The notes: generated by a model not told the origin, from the sequence alone. A DNA stretch of 64,000 nucleotides from Parelaphostrongylus tenuis (GCA_019055375.1 JAHQIW010007084.1:1-64000); one strand, 5' to 3'; shown: positions 46,775 through 58,659, numbered from the stretch's first letter. Made by a program: numbers and translations.

Positions 46775-46975
46775 CCGAATGTATGACCGTCTCTGTGAAA
46801 TGAAGAAGTATCTAATTTGCCCTGACGGTAGGAGTGGCGACTGTATGAAGTCTGGTGCGGTATTCCTATTCTCTTATGAAGTATGTGGGGGACGAAAACA
46901 GTGGCGAAATGAGTACACCACTGCGCGCCCGTGTTACAGAGCACGTAGCTGGAAAATTTGAAGCCAGGCAAAACT
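46775..46975 (+). pseudogene. Possible Penelope-like GIY-YIG endonuclease relic
   Basis: One plus frame has SGAVFLFSYEVC. One frame over, the sequence continues YVGDENSGEMSTPLRARVTEH. Together they resemble the C...G.VY.I.C..C...YVGET.RPL..RV.EH pattern of Penelope-element endonucleases. A frameshift separates the halves and no reverse transcriptase part was found. Confidence 0.4.
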
Positions 46976-46979
46976 CTCT

Positions 46980-47950
46980 AAGTACAGCATACAGAACAAA
47001 ATTCTAACCAAAAAGATGTTGATGGAAAAGTCACTATGCTCGCACAGGAATTGAAAACATCTGTGCGATAAACTTTCAAGGCTTTTCGGATAAACAATAA
47101 AACTTCGATAAGTGAACCGCAAATTCGACGATGAAGTTGAAATCTCCCAGTGGTGACCATCTTAACAAAATAACCCACAAAGAAAGCGAAACAACTCACA
47201 AGAAAAAGAAATAATAACAAAATACATCATGGCAGATCGAGAAAATTTGCCTAAGTGCTGCTGTTGCCTCGAATTTATACATGCGATCATATCGCTGCCT
47301 CCTTCATGCTAGACTACCGTTTTCACGAAAAGTTTATCACGTTCAAGGTAGAATAAAGAGTGAAACCCAAAACCACCATAAACTGATATTTCCTCAAAGT
47401 ATTAGTTGGGCCTTTGAATGGTATTGATGCGGAATATCAATGAAAATATGACAGGCTTCTCCTAAGCCTTCATGTTAGCGTTGTGAACTACAATTTACGA
47501 CTTTTCACAACCGTAGGGTCATTTTTTCTGTTTTCCCTAGCTGGTATCTTTCACTGCCATTTGCATGCAATCCTATGGATGTTATCAATTTATCTCACTT
47601 GCGTGATACAACACTAACAATTCATTGTTTAAAAATACAGAAAGTGACAATACCTATCATGTAAGAAAAACGTGTGTTGAGAAGATATCAAGGAACAGTG
47701 CTCGATGAAACAACTGAAACCGATTTTTTCAAGAACTTTCGTTTCCACAAATATTTCACGTTTCAAGTCATTATTAACTCTAAACACTGTGCTCGTATTC
47801 CATCAGCTTGTTTCACGACTGATAAAGTTTTTGAATATTTTCGACCGATTAATTTACAACAGCACATGAAAACAATCTGGCATTAGAACATTACGCACTG
47901 AGATAGATATGAAAGCAGGTAGAAGCGCGATGAGAATCTCTAAGCCCTAT
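46980..47950. other. Intergenic, nothing recognised
   Basis: About 1 kb downstream of the minus-strand gene that ends at 47,957. I see neither repeats shared with the rest of the window nor an exon that fits a model. Presumably it holds that gene's 3' UTR. Confidence 0.4.
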
Positions 47951-47956
47951 TTTTGG

Positions 47957-50512
47957 TTAGTCGTCAGAGAAATGAAACCTCGCCATATCTCTACGCTGCT
48001 CCGGCGAAAATGCGTCCAAATCTGAAAAGCTAATGGAATTACAACAAATTCTTAACGCTTACTATTCACTACTCGCGTTAAAGTTTACACCATCCTAGAA
48101 AATCGGAAATCAGTATGAACAATATGGGACGCTCTTTCTTATTCGTTCTCTTTTCACTGTGCTTTGGTAGAATTTAAACTTCATGCAGACTCTCACGACT
48201 TACCAGGTCTGTAAAAACGATCTGCGTATGGCCAGCCGTTTCGAATTTGATGCATTAGAAAATGTTGAGCCATAGAGCGCTTATCCTGAAATTCCATGTT
48301 TATTTTCTCTAAACAAAGCAGTCCAAGAAAATGTCACGACAAACGTGTGGAATTTTCGAAATTAATAACCTGCTGTGAGAATAGTTGTGAAGGCAGTGCT
48401 ACTGATGATAGGTCTACTCGTTGGTGTTTTGAGAGTCTTCTGTCAATGAGTGAAGCGAAAGCAACTGGATTCGTAGTTGTTGGTGTCTATATCGTGAACA
48501 ATACTATTACTAAGTAACTGTTGTGTAAACCCCTAGAAATGGTCACACGTGTCTGCAGAAGGAAAAATTTGCGGTTTCAGGTTCTCAGAATTTTTTTTGG
48601 TGCATTAACAACTGCAATTTATTGAAGTAGTTCTCGGTGTGTGACGGCTAGATTGTACTTGCCAACGAACCTGTTCTGATTTTGAAGTGCTCATAATATC
48701 GCCGGAAGAAGCAGATAAATTCGAGTTGTTAACTTCGGAAGGGTTCATTATACTATTTGTTCCCGTCTCGGACAACTGTGTGACCGATGTTGAAGTGAAG
48801 AAGAGAATCAACTTCTTCTTCTGGTATTCCTTCACGTTTGATTCCACCCTAGAATCTCAAGTTGAAGCCTGGCAGAATCACATTTTATGAAACATTAGCG
48901 CAACAAAGGAAGTGCTTTCTGATAGCAGAATATACTAGTATCAGGCGCGAATTTCTTCAAAACAAAAGTTGTTGCTTCAGAAGGTTTTCAGATGGTTCAA
49001 AGAGGTGCTCGATATCGATAAATACGGAAACTGCGCAAACATCAATCTAAAAATTGTAGAAAGTGCGGTAGTCAATACTAAAGAATGTTTGCACTTTTTC
49101 GTACCCAGTGCTACCATTTGATTGGCTACATTTGTTGTTAAGTTTAAAAGCGTTTGAACTTGGAATGTGATCATTTATATGGATCCGTTGTTATGAGCGA
49201 AAGGCCCATGAAAGTAGTGAAGACAGATAGCGAAATCTTCTACATTTGAAGCATATTTGTTAGAAAGGTCACAAATACCTTGAAACAATAATGATTTTCA
49301 CGTCTATGACTAACTTGGTACAGAACATTCATATGAAGACAAACGATTGTCGCTTCTGATAGTCTCAAAATTCCGTTTTGCACGCTAAGTGGTTTGTCAG
49401 CTACTCAGTAGAAGCTACACATTCCATAACCTACTTTTCCTGCGACCTTGGATAGTCATACTTATTAGACATTCTCCATTCATATAAGCTGGTCATTACA
49501 CGGCAAGACCATTTTCTTACCTCAATGAATTTAGCAGATCTAGAAATGGGAGCGATGTGAAAAAATCTGAACTGAAAATCAGACAAGTATTGCAACATTA
49601 CGAGCTCAAGTATTCATTTGCGGTGTTATGGGATCATATGATAGGGAACCATAGAAGAGCTCTCATATAGAACGAAATGATATTTTCAGACGTTTGAAAA
49701 TTTTTTGTGTAGAGCAACTGCTTGAGATATTGATGAGCAACCAAAGAAAAGAGCGAAATTTTGGTTAGGATCCTCATTCGCGCACTATATGATGAAGACA
49801 TTTGCTCGTAAATGTTTTAATTGACAAACTTTGCAAGATTATGGTATATTTTTGCATGTGGTTCGCACTATAAATAGTATCGATTCAATGAGGATGACTT
49901 TTAACCCTTTGACGACCAAATAACCCCTTCTTTACATCTCATCGCCTTGAGCCCACCATTTATTCCATACTCAGTAATTAGTGATATGTAGCGAACTAAT
50001 TTCTTGGGAATAGGCAGCATATTAGTGGGCTCGCAAAGTGGGAATAACTTGAAAAGGGCTTACGGGGATCAAAAATGATTGCAGTTTTCTAAATTAAAGA
50101 GCCATGTGTACCGAAATGTGCGCGTACTCAACGTGAAACACATGGACGCTGCAGACATCATAGTGTCCACACGGTCGCGTAAGACGCTACCAAAATGGTA
50201 AATGTTACTATTCCAAGTTTTGACCTGCTCAAAAAATCTGTAAGCAAAGAAAGTAGTTGTTGCAGATGTTCAAAGCTCATAAGATGAAAGTGCTATGCGA
50301 TAGCGATGGAGACGCAGGTAGTTATTATCTCTACAATTATTTTTTTCATCAAAGAATGGTGATTACCTGGCGGAGCTTTCCACACTTTCTTCAGTTGATT
50401 GTGGTGAGGTTTCCAACGCCTCTGAAAAAGGTTTTGATTTGTTGTTGTTTTCGTAAATATTGTTTTCTTCAACTGCTTTTGCTACTTCCCTGCAAGAAGC
50501 TGTAGATGTCAT
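47957..50512 (-). CDS. Eleven-exon gene, tentative divergent RhoGAP-like fold (351 aa)
   Basis: Minus-strand exons: 50,512-50,367, 50,237-50,191, 50,058-49,925, 49,717-49,650, 49,571-49,521, 49,363-49,279, 49,046-48,964, 48,848-48,671, 48,486-48,370, 48,285-48,204 and 48,021-47,957. All eleven junction phases agree and the sum is 1,056 nt. The N-terminus is polar (SPQSTEESVESSA). Residues from about 72 show a RhoGAP-type spacing: LPIPKKLVRYISLITEYGI matches IPxxLxxxIxxIxxxGI, SDFFTSLPFLDLLNSL and TIVCLHMNVLYQV match the LL..LP...L..HL..V helices, and KIDVCAVSVF matches the NLAVVF strand. The GIFR arginine-finger motif reads GGLKAMR, so GAP activity is doubtful. The C-terminal third is Ser/Thr/Asn-rich, then has HQIRNGWPYADRFYRPD and ends RRDMARFHFSDD. 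The junctions at 49,650 (GTTCCC donor), 49,925 and 50,058 are weakest. The gene is likely; the family is inference. Confidence 0.55.
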
Positions 50513-50926
50513 GGCCCCGAATTACACTTTTTTCTTCTTGTTTCAAAGAAATCTCATAAAATATGTTTTCTTGATGAACTTATGCTGCATCAATATTCAC
50601 TTTAATAATTTTTCTCTACATGAATGACTGAGGCGATTAATGAGGTAAACTGCTCAGTTGCTGGACACAGTTGCTCAAAGCATGATAAGCTGGATATAAT
50701 ACATTATCATGGGAATGATGTAGCATGTGGATAGGCTTTATCTGTCATTGCGGTAGGGTCAATACGTACATATTTCACGAAGCAAAGTACGTTTTTCTTA
50801 TTACCCTAGAATTCCACTGATAAGAGTCGTTCATAGATAAGAGCGGTTTGTGCTAAAGTGATTCAGAGTGATAGTGATTCAGCAATTTTTATTAGTTTCA
50901 TTAATTCAATAAATTTGAATATGCAT

Positions 50927-51279
50927 GATAATTATTTTTGAGCCACGCATGTCAGTGGTCTGTTAAATGAGATGACTTATACTCAAATTATTTAAAACAC
51001 TCGGAACGAAAGATATGATATATTAAATGTTCTTGCTAAGAGCAATCGAGTGTACAACACTTGTGTTTGGTGATAATTTCGCTGGACATAGAGTGTAAAA
51101 TGTTCGTCGTCGCTAACTCTTGGTGTTGGAACTGGAGCACCCACACAGGGATTGGCAAAAAAGACGAAAGGGTAACTGTCCGACTGACGAGATCGCAAGA
51201 TCGAAACAGCATGTATCGGGTTCTATAAGTCAGTCCATTTAACAGACCAGTGACATGCGGTGGCTCAAAAATAATTATC
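50927..51279. mobile_element. MITE with 50-bp terminal inverted repeats
   Basis: The left end GATAATTATTTTTGAGCCAC (50,927) and right end GTGGCTCAAAAATAATTATC (51,260-51,279) are exact complements, and similarity continues inward through GTCTGTTAAATG for about 50 bases. The body (353 bases in all) has no transposase frame. A target duplication is not obvious. The right terminal repeat overlaps the last codons of the gene at 51,265-51,598. Confidence 0.8.
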
Positions 51280-51598
51280 AGGTATATTGAAATTTGAGCA
51301 ATCTTTACTCATTTTTATTCTTATTTCTTCTTTTTCTTCGAAATCAATGTTTTTTATAGAATCTCTTCTGACACTATCCAGCGCAGTTTCGAAAAAGTGG
51401 TGCGTAATGTGAAATCTCGACTGAAAACCGATGTGGCGGAACGACTATAAATGATAATGACTAGGGTACAAATTAAAAATAGATGCTGAGTTATTGCTAC
51501 CTTTGTTGCTATTTGATCTTGGGAATAAATGAATGAAAAATTGAAGAAATTTTTCTTTACCAAAGAGCGCGTGTTTGACCGAAAATTGAATCGCTCTT
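51265..51598 (-). CDS. 3' part of an unknown gene, ending inside a MITE
   Basis: Three minus-strand exons fit: 51,598-51,561, 51,517-51,501 (17 nt) and 51,444-51,265, with introns of 43 and 56 nt ending CCCAAG and TTATAG and phases 1 and 0. The product reads RAIQFSVKHALFDQIATK, then SFRHIGFQSRFHITHHFFE, then TALDSVRRDSIKNIDFEE, and ends KDCSNFNIPDNYF. The last codons and the TGA lie in the terminal inverted repeat of the MITE. The upstream exon must end in phase 2; a candidate is the open stretch around 51,620-51,800 (KDRIIIRLQSEKLLC and following), which has a possible donor at AAGCA/GTTGGT. No family is recognised. It could also be a 3' portion of the lustrin-repeat gene upstream on the same strand, though I could not connect the two in phase. 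Confidence 0.4.
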
Positions 51599-52050
51599 CT
51601 ATGGATTTTTAAGGTGCATACTGATCTATACCAACTGCTTTGAGCATGATGGCAAACATATAATGCGAATTCTCAATGACATACTCTTAGTGAGCTTTAT
51701 CGATCTACATAGCAATTTCTCTGATTGCAACCTAATAATTATCCGGTCTTTTAGAGATTGAAAAACCTCTTTCATGGTCTTTGATGTCGAAATTGATATC
51801 TCAATAACAAAGCGATTGAATAATCCAATTTTCACCCAAAACAACTTCACGTCTGGGATGTATCGTTAATGCTAACGATGGCTCTGTTCAAGTTAAGATA
51901 CTCAACAAATATAATCTTAAATTTTTGAGTATATTCAAATATGAGTATTTATATCTAATCAAGACAATAATGCGGGCAGTTATTCATCATTGTGCAGTAT
52001 TATTACGGTTTTGATGTTGTTCATACTCATTTTGTTAGCCATTTTTTTTT

Positions 52051-52822
52051 CTACAGACCCAAATCTGCGTGTCTGTCTGGCAGGGATAGACTGTTTACCC
52101 CATCTTCTCTGCCGCCTCACCATAGCGTGAAAACGGCTCCACCTCTCCTCTGCGACTGTTACCTCCAGCCTGGAAACACTGTCTGTCTCACTGCTCTCTG
52201 CCAATTGATACCCGTTCATCAGTAAGAAGGTTGCTGGTTAGATTCCTCACCATGACGCTGCACTGTAGTTTTTGATGCTATCTTTTTGATGCCGATTAGT
52301 ATCGCAAGTCGTTCTATAGCGCAATTATCACAGCAAAAAACGTTCAATTGTATAACATTTCACTACTTTATGGTACAAAACGAAGATCGTAGAGGTAGTT
52401 GCAGACATATCATGCTCCTACAGGTTGCAAGTTGTTGAAACTTACTGTTATAAATTGCATATTGTTGAATAAATGGTGATAAATGAATTATATACATTGA
52501 CCACTCGTGTTGCGATGTTACTATATGACATATGATATGATCTTATGTGCCAGTCATTTCAGCAAATTATAGTGGAAACAAAAAGATAGCGCCAAAAAAA
52601 CTACACTGAAATCTTTTGGTAGGAGGTTGAACCAGCAACTTCCTTCCCGATGGACGTATGTCGAGTGGCAGAGAGGAGTGAGTTAGACAGTGATTTCCAC
52701 GCTGGGCGTTACAGTCGCAGAAAAGGAGGTGGAGTCGCTCTCGCACTGGAGATGAGCGTGGCAGAAAAGGCGGGGCAGACAGCCCACCCTTGCCATTATA
52801 CACGCAGATTTGGGTCTGTGGA
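52051..52822. repeat. Large inverted repeat, arms about 235 bp
   Basis: The left arm (about 52,051-52,290) and right arm (about 52,590-52,822) are reverse complements along their length. The ends are CTACAGACCCAAATCTGCGT and ACGCAGATTTGGGTCTGTGG. Inner landmarks are GGCAGAGAGGAGTGAGT against ACTGCTCTCTGCC and AACCAGCAACTTCC against GAAGGTTGCTGGTT. Arms differ at many positions, so the pair is old. The spacer is AT-rich and featureless. Each arm may be a SINE-like unit inserted head to head. Confidence 0.75.
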
Positions 52823-53117
52823 AGTCAAAGGTTTTGCTTGACCACTATTCAAATCTAGCAGAAATGTACTCAGCACTTCCAGCTCTCGCATGCAATAACA
52901 AGTAGCGTCGATAACTTGAGTATAATTCCTAGTAGTGTTACGCAGAGGACAAACAAGATACTCGTTGAAGACCTCCAAAAAAAAGCAAGCAATACTTTGC
53001 TGGCTGCCTTTTTTCACGTGTCAAATCTGTATCTGAGATTGAATAGTTGCCAAATGCTTTTCTTCAATGCACGTTCAGTGAACCAAGAAAGGAGTGTGTT
53101 GGTGTCATCGAACTTAC

Positions 53118-56100
53118 CTATTTTTGCAGACGAATCTACAGTAGCCGACGAGTTCACGCTGATTTTGGGTTCGGAAATGGGAATGTTGTCCAACTCACAA
53201 CATATGGAACGTCTGCGTGCACCGTAACAAAATGCATCCTCCTAAAGTTAGCGTATGGATGCAATATTTATTAATAAAAATCATTTGAAACGTACTCACT
53301 CCAGGGCAATCAGTGTTCGTGTTGCACAGGATTCTTGAACCATCGCTCCTCATAAGCCCAATGGAATTTTCAGGGCAATCAATCGCCTTCTCATAAGCTA
53401 TCGTGGTACGAAATATCCGTCTTTGCGAAATCTGTTTGTCGATTTGGACTTCGACGTTGTTGACTTGCGCAGTACCCTCTATTCGATCACAACAAATGTT
53501 TAAGAGGCCAACAGCTGTGCATATCATGGATTCCTGACAGTGCATTTATTTCGGAACAAGTTAGGAAACTGCAACTATTGTGGAAATTCTTTGTTCACTA
53601 TTCAACTGAATTTAAGCAACAATAAGCATATTACTATGGTTGACTACTAATTTGACCCTTGTCAACTATCCAATCACACCGTGGCTGATGATCCTATTTC
53701 ACTCAGTATTTGCTTAGTAGCCAATAAGATGTTGTGGTGTGATTTCCTAAGATCGTATATGAAACCATATATTAAAAATGTAGGAAATCTCTGCATATAT
53801 GAAAAATGTAGGAAATCTCAAACAAACTTTCTATGGTAACAACGTTATTCACATAATCAAGAACATACCTTTGGGCAAATCCGTGTTCGCGGATCGCACT
53901 TGAGCGGCATCCCATTGGAATCCAGTACAGTAAGCGCTGGAGTCAGGCAAGTAGGTTGATTGTCACTTGATGCTTCATAACTGGGACAGCACATATAGTT
54001 TACTCCAGAAAAGAAGCACGTATGATTTACACCGCATATTGCTCTAGAAGAAGACCCTGAAACTCGTTGTTTGCTTTATTTGCCTTGCAACTTATTCTAC
54101 TACATCGTTTTGTAAGTAAATCACTTTCCACCAGCGAATCTTTGTGCTTGAGATCTCATTGCGTACATGAAGGCAATAATACCCTTCCAATTATTCACAT
54201 GATAACCACATGACCACACTCACTTCAGCTTGTTCAGTGTCATAATAAGTATCCATGTTCACTTGCATGATAAGCTGGATAGTTTGTCCTAGCCTTTTCG
54301 GGCAGGGTAAGATTTTCTGAACACCTAATCGCTTCGGCAACGTTCATTAATTCTTTCTGGGCAATAGGAGTCGCAGCTCGCACTGCGACTCGCAGCCGAC
54401 GCGCAAATTCTTTTATTTAATTAGAGCTTTTTTCTCCATTTTAGGAATAATTCTAGGTTTGTAGTTGAGTTTCGATACATTATGATTTTGTCTACACGTC
54501 CGTAATCTTTTAATGCAAATATAACTCTTACGTGTGGCTGAAAAGCTCCCTCTCGCTGCGCAATTATACGTCTGTTAACATTTTATCAATTGAAATAAGT
54601 TGTGCCAAGAATGTCATGTTATAAATCTACTACTTTTGATGTGTTCTATTTTATAAAATACTCATAAGTTATTGTAGTGACTAAAGAAAAAAACAATTGA
54701 AAATTCGTGAAAATTGATATAGCACAGTGCAGCAATGCCAGGTTATCAATAAGAAGCATAAAGTCTTTTTGGGACTAGGCTTTTTTCCGTAAGCAAAAAC
54801 TTTTCCTTAAATTTTTAGAAGGCAGTCGATAGCATAAATTTCGTCGTTAACGGTACTTTACGTGGCTTTTGAAAACCATTTTTTAGGCTCTATAACAGAG
54901 AAAACAATTTGTGCCTCAAACACGGTTCTCTTTGTTCGCTCGTTAGGGTCTGAGAATAGTTCTCTATCCAAAATTTAGTAGCTATTTGATAACAAAATCA
55001 TGATGATCTTAAAACAAATTTTTTGTTACAAGAGCATCTTATAAAGTGTTGTAAGAGCAAAAGAAAATTACTTTCCACCCTCAGCGTCTTCCTCGCACCT
55101 AAAAGACATATATGCATCAAAAGCGTATGGGCAATTGGCTTTTTATCTTGATTTCACATAGCAAATGAATAGGCTTGTAATTCAAACCAGTGGCTAGTAT
55201 TTTTGATTGCAAAACAATCTTCTTTGGCTCTTACAACGCTTCATTGAGACCATAAAGATTTTCTCAATCATATATCTAACTTTATGAAATACCTATGAAA
55301 TGTTAAGCACAGAAGCCATGCTTGCAAGTAATGAAAGTCGAAGATAAAACGTAAGAAGATCAAACGTAGTTTTCTATTAACCGTTGCTACGGCGCATTAG
55401 CGCAATTGAAAATACCTTTAGAAGAAATCAGTATGGTTGGTATCAGAATTACCATTTTTAACCTATCGAAAGAATATTGAAATTCTACCAAACACAGTCC
55501 GCATGGCTCTAAAGCCAAGCAAACACGAATGCAAAACCAACTTTACACTTCGTAGACAAATCGTAATTTTCTTTTTGTTTCTAGAACGTATCAAAAAGCT
55601 CTTTCAAAATCAAGTAGAGTATCTGAAGTTGGAAATTTTTCAGCTATCGAATGATTACATGAAATCCCATTAAAAACCTGTGCGCAACGAGGAAATCACG
55701 AAAAGCCAATGTGCCATTGTTGATACACTTGATCCCGTAAAAGAAAACTCGGAACTTAGCTTTTTCTCGTCATTATTACAATGCAATAAAAAGCTGTGTT
55801 CAAAACTAAGATTACGTTTATAGTTGCCGTTTCTCAAACTATCACAAAACTGGTAAGTAAGCGGTGGCCTCTGCGGTGTAGTGGTAGCACGTGTCCACGG
55901 TATGGATGAAATGCGGGTTCAACTCCCGTCCACGGTCGATTTTTGCTTACCAATCAGTTTTCTTAGAGTATCGAAAACTACTAAACTTTAGCGAAAAACT
56001 TTGTTTGGGAGAAAGGCATTCAAACACGAGTGCAACCAACAACTATACACTCCAAAAAAAAAGAATTTTTCTTCGTTTCTGCATCTAACTAAAAGAGCGT

Positions 56101-58659
56101 TTTTAGAAATCACATAGCATCAGAACAGCGACTTTTTCAGCTATCTAGTGACTACTAAGACTTCAGTAAAAAGCTTTCTCTGGTAAAATGACAACTAGAC
56201 ACGAATTCAAAACACACTAAGCACTTCGAGAAAAAACGTAATGTTCTCGTTTCTCGTTGACAAAGACCTATGGATCAAACTAATCCTTCTTCCAGCGCAC
56301 AAAGTTCATTCTGATGTGCTTCTTGAAAGACGTAATTTTTGCTGGGCATAAAAGGAAAATACAATCAATAGACCACAGTTACTGTTTTGTGACTATGGGG
56401 CAACATTCTAAAACACCCGTCTGAATGTTTTCTAAGGCATCTCTACAATTTCGGTACAAATGTTGTGGAGAATGACAGTGAAGAAGCTGGAGGAGTGCAA
56501 GACAATGCAAGAACTTACAAGCTTTTTCCTGAAAGGTCTAAACACAGTGAGTCAAAGAACGAAGGATGTGATTCTGAATACAGCTGTGGATGATCTAACA
56601 ATGCCGAAGCCTCACGACCACTAGGACCAGTAAATTTTCGTCACAATCAGCCTAGTATAGGCCTAAAAACTTAGTATTATTCAATAACTTAGAGGAGGGG
56701 CCGTGGCCGAGTGGTTGGGATGCTCGCCGTGGCGCACGTGGAACCAAGTTCCAAGCTCTAACCCCCTCGGCACTTAGTAACAACGCCCTATGGAACGCCA
56801 CAGCCGGGCTCTATCCTTGGAATTGCAAGGAGACTCGCTCAGCCAGTATCTCACAACGTTCAAGAAGACGAATAAAAAAATTGAGTGCTAGAAGTACAGG
56901 GATGCGCACAGTGATAAAAGTACACTGTGAAGACGGATCAATAAAGTGTAGAGAAAGTGTGTACATGAAAGAAAATGAAAGTTTATGTTCGTCGCGCTCA
57001 AAATAAGAGTAAAATGTGAACGTAAAAGTTTCAACTGTGAGACTTGAAAGCGCTTTCTAAACAAGAGCTCTAGCTAGTATTGGGCTTACACTCTGGAATG
57101 AATTAAATCTGAATATGAGTTATCGAATAGTGTCTGAGTTGAGTACAGGATCTTGAGGATCTAAATGGTGCGCCTTTTTCGGCTCAATAATGCCTACTGC
57201 CCTCATTCCAGTCACATTACTTTTGAGTAAAGGAGCCAAAATGAATAATTATTGATATTCAAAATTTCTCATGAAGTATGATTTTCTTTATTTGAACCTT
57301 GCACGAGGTTGATGCCTCCTTTTCCTCAAAACTCGATGGCTAACATTTCGGCGGCAACGCCTTCGTCAGAGCCTTTTAGAGTCTTATGGGAGCGGTCACC
57401 GGTCTAGTGTGACAATTTTTGAGCGATTACAAAATTATTGATAACTGAGCATTATAGCGGCTCTGAATTAAAGCTACTGCCTGATGAACCATAGGCTATG
57501 TTATCTTGTGATCATTATTATCGGATCAACTATAGTATGCAGATGAACTTATCAGGCAATGTGCGCAAAGCATTTCCATAGTTGCTAAATTTTCAAGGCT
57601 GTACTCTATACAGAGCTGAGACAAGTTCAATTAGTACTCAATAAAAAACAGAGCATTCATAAGTTTGGAGTATATATGTGTGTGCAACTAAAAAACATAC
57701 CAATATAGCAATATTTTTGTAATTTGAGATGTGGAGGCGTGTAGAAGTAATAGGTTGAGGATAAAGCTCTGAGAAAATGCTCTAAAACATTTATTAATGC
57801 ACATATTACACCCTAACAAAGACAAAACTGATAGCCACACTTTTGCTTTGACTACTTTTTTACTTTTACTAATTTTATTTTGCTACTAAACACTGTACTT
57901 TTGCCAACTGTGTTTGCGCCCAAGCCAGATTGATGCGTTCACTTCTCACCGTCACATCAATAACCCAATTTGCTCGCTTGTTAACTCCATCTTGAAATAA
58001 GTAGACAAATTATATACCAATCAGCGAGGGAGAAAAAGGCTTTCAGATGAGCCCAAAAACGCAAAAGATGGCAGACACCCAGAAAAGTTACAAACATTTT
58101 CTCCAGAATTTTTTCCCAACCTATTGAAAATTATATGCATTTCCTTTTTTTTTTCACCATATGCAATGCAAATAAAACACCATCAGTATGTGAGAGGAAA
58201 GTGACTTCGATAGAAAGAAGAAACGCAAGATTTTCACAGATGTAGCAATAAAGTAGCAGGTATAATTATAGAACGGTTCAAAGGTTAAGCTGACTATACG
58301 TGATAACGCAACTCACCAGGCAAGCATTGTACAATCCGACCGGATCTGTCTAATTTAGGTTGCTGATCGTTTGGACAAGATGGTTGCCGACCTATAGACA
58401 TTGTGATAAGCATTCTACAAAAAGTGTTCAGTAATTCTCCATTTTTTTGCCTGTCTTTTGAGTAGAACGGAAAATGCTCGCTCATATCTCGACATTCATG
58501 TTTTCCTTTCTACTACTTAGTATTTTAATATAATGGTTAGTCTTCAAGTTTTTCATACTGAAACACATCAATGAATGGAGAGAAAGATTTTCGAATGAAA
58601 TTCGTACGTGTTGAAGTTATGACTGAGAGCAGGAGTAGCAAGAATGATGTCTGCTGCAT
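53118..58659 (-). CDS. Secreted protein with three lustrin-type cysteine-rich repeats
   Basis: Minus-strand exons: 58,659-58,608, 58,391-58,317, 54,041-53,869, 53,533-53,300 and 53,241-53,118 or beyond, with phases 1, 1, 0, 0. Exon 1 is a signal peptide ([17 protein letters not shown]). Three repeats follow, each with the lustrin pattern CP, then C(x2-6)C(x5)C(x6-8)CC. Repeat 1 runs from [14 protein letters not shown] to [11 protein letters not shown]; repeat 2 from [14 protein letters not shown] to [11 protein letters not shown]; repeat 3 from [14 protein letters not shown] to [11 protein letters not shown]. An unstructured insert separates repeats 2 and 3. Such repeats occur in nematode extracellular and protease-inhibitor-like proteins. 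The last exon has a strong donor (G/GTAAGT at 53,117). If it is not used, the frame runs to a TGA ending at 53,014, giving about 253 aa. If it is used, further exons lie to the left. Intron 2 is 4.3 kb of repeats. Confidence 0.8.
54370..55700. repeat. Dispersed MITE-like blocks in lustrin-gene intron 2
   Basis: CGACGCGCAAATTCTTTTAT marks the sub-terminal block. It is followed by partial units in both orientations (GAAGGCAGTCGATAGCATAA, GAAATACCTATG, TTTCAGCTATCGAATGATTA). No exon of the host gene was identified in it. Confidence 0.5.
55860..55965 (+). repeat. SINE family 5 copy (tRNA-derived)
   Basis: TCTGCGGTGTAGTGGTAGCA (A box), TATGGATGAAATGCGGG, a B-box GGTTCAACTCC and TTTTTGCTTACCAATCAG. 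The reversed partner is at 23,535-23,650. Confidence 0.65.
56460..57900. repeat. SINE family 2 copy (56,697-56,955) within otherwise plain intron
   Basis: This is the best-preserved family 2 member. The head GGCCGTGGCCGAGTGGTTGG is followed by TATGGAACGCCACAGCCGGG, GAATTGCAAGGAGACTCGCT, CGTTCAAGAAGACGAATAAA and GACGGATCAATAAAGTGTAG. From 57,290 to 57,410 GCGGCAACGCCTTCGTCAGA and neighbouring text form another repeat fragment. The remainder shows nothing I recognise. Confidence 0.7.

Noticed and set aside
54224..54340. Minus-strand exon-like stretch ([17 protein letters not shown], ending TYYDTEQAE) with a GTGAGT donor
   Set aside because: It is open and has a good donor, but its phase does not fit the lustrin-repeat gene around it, and no partner exons were found.
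57875..57990. Minus-strand terminal exon candidate ([18 protein letters not shown] onward)
   Set aside because: It is in phase with exon 2 of the lustrin gene, but joining it would destroy the first cysteine repeat, which the 54,041 exon completes perfectly. It is mentioned only as a possible alternative isoform.
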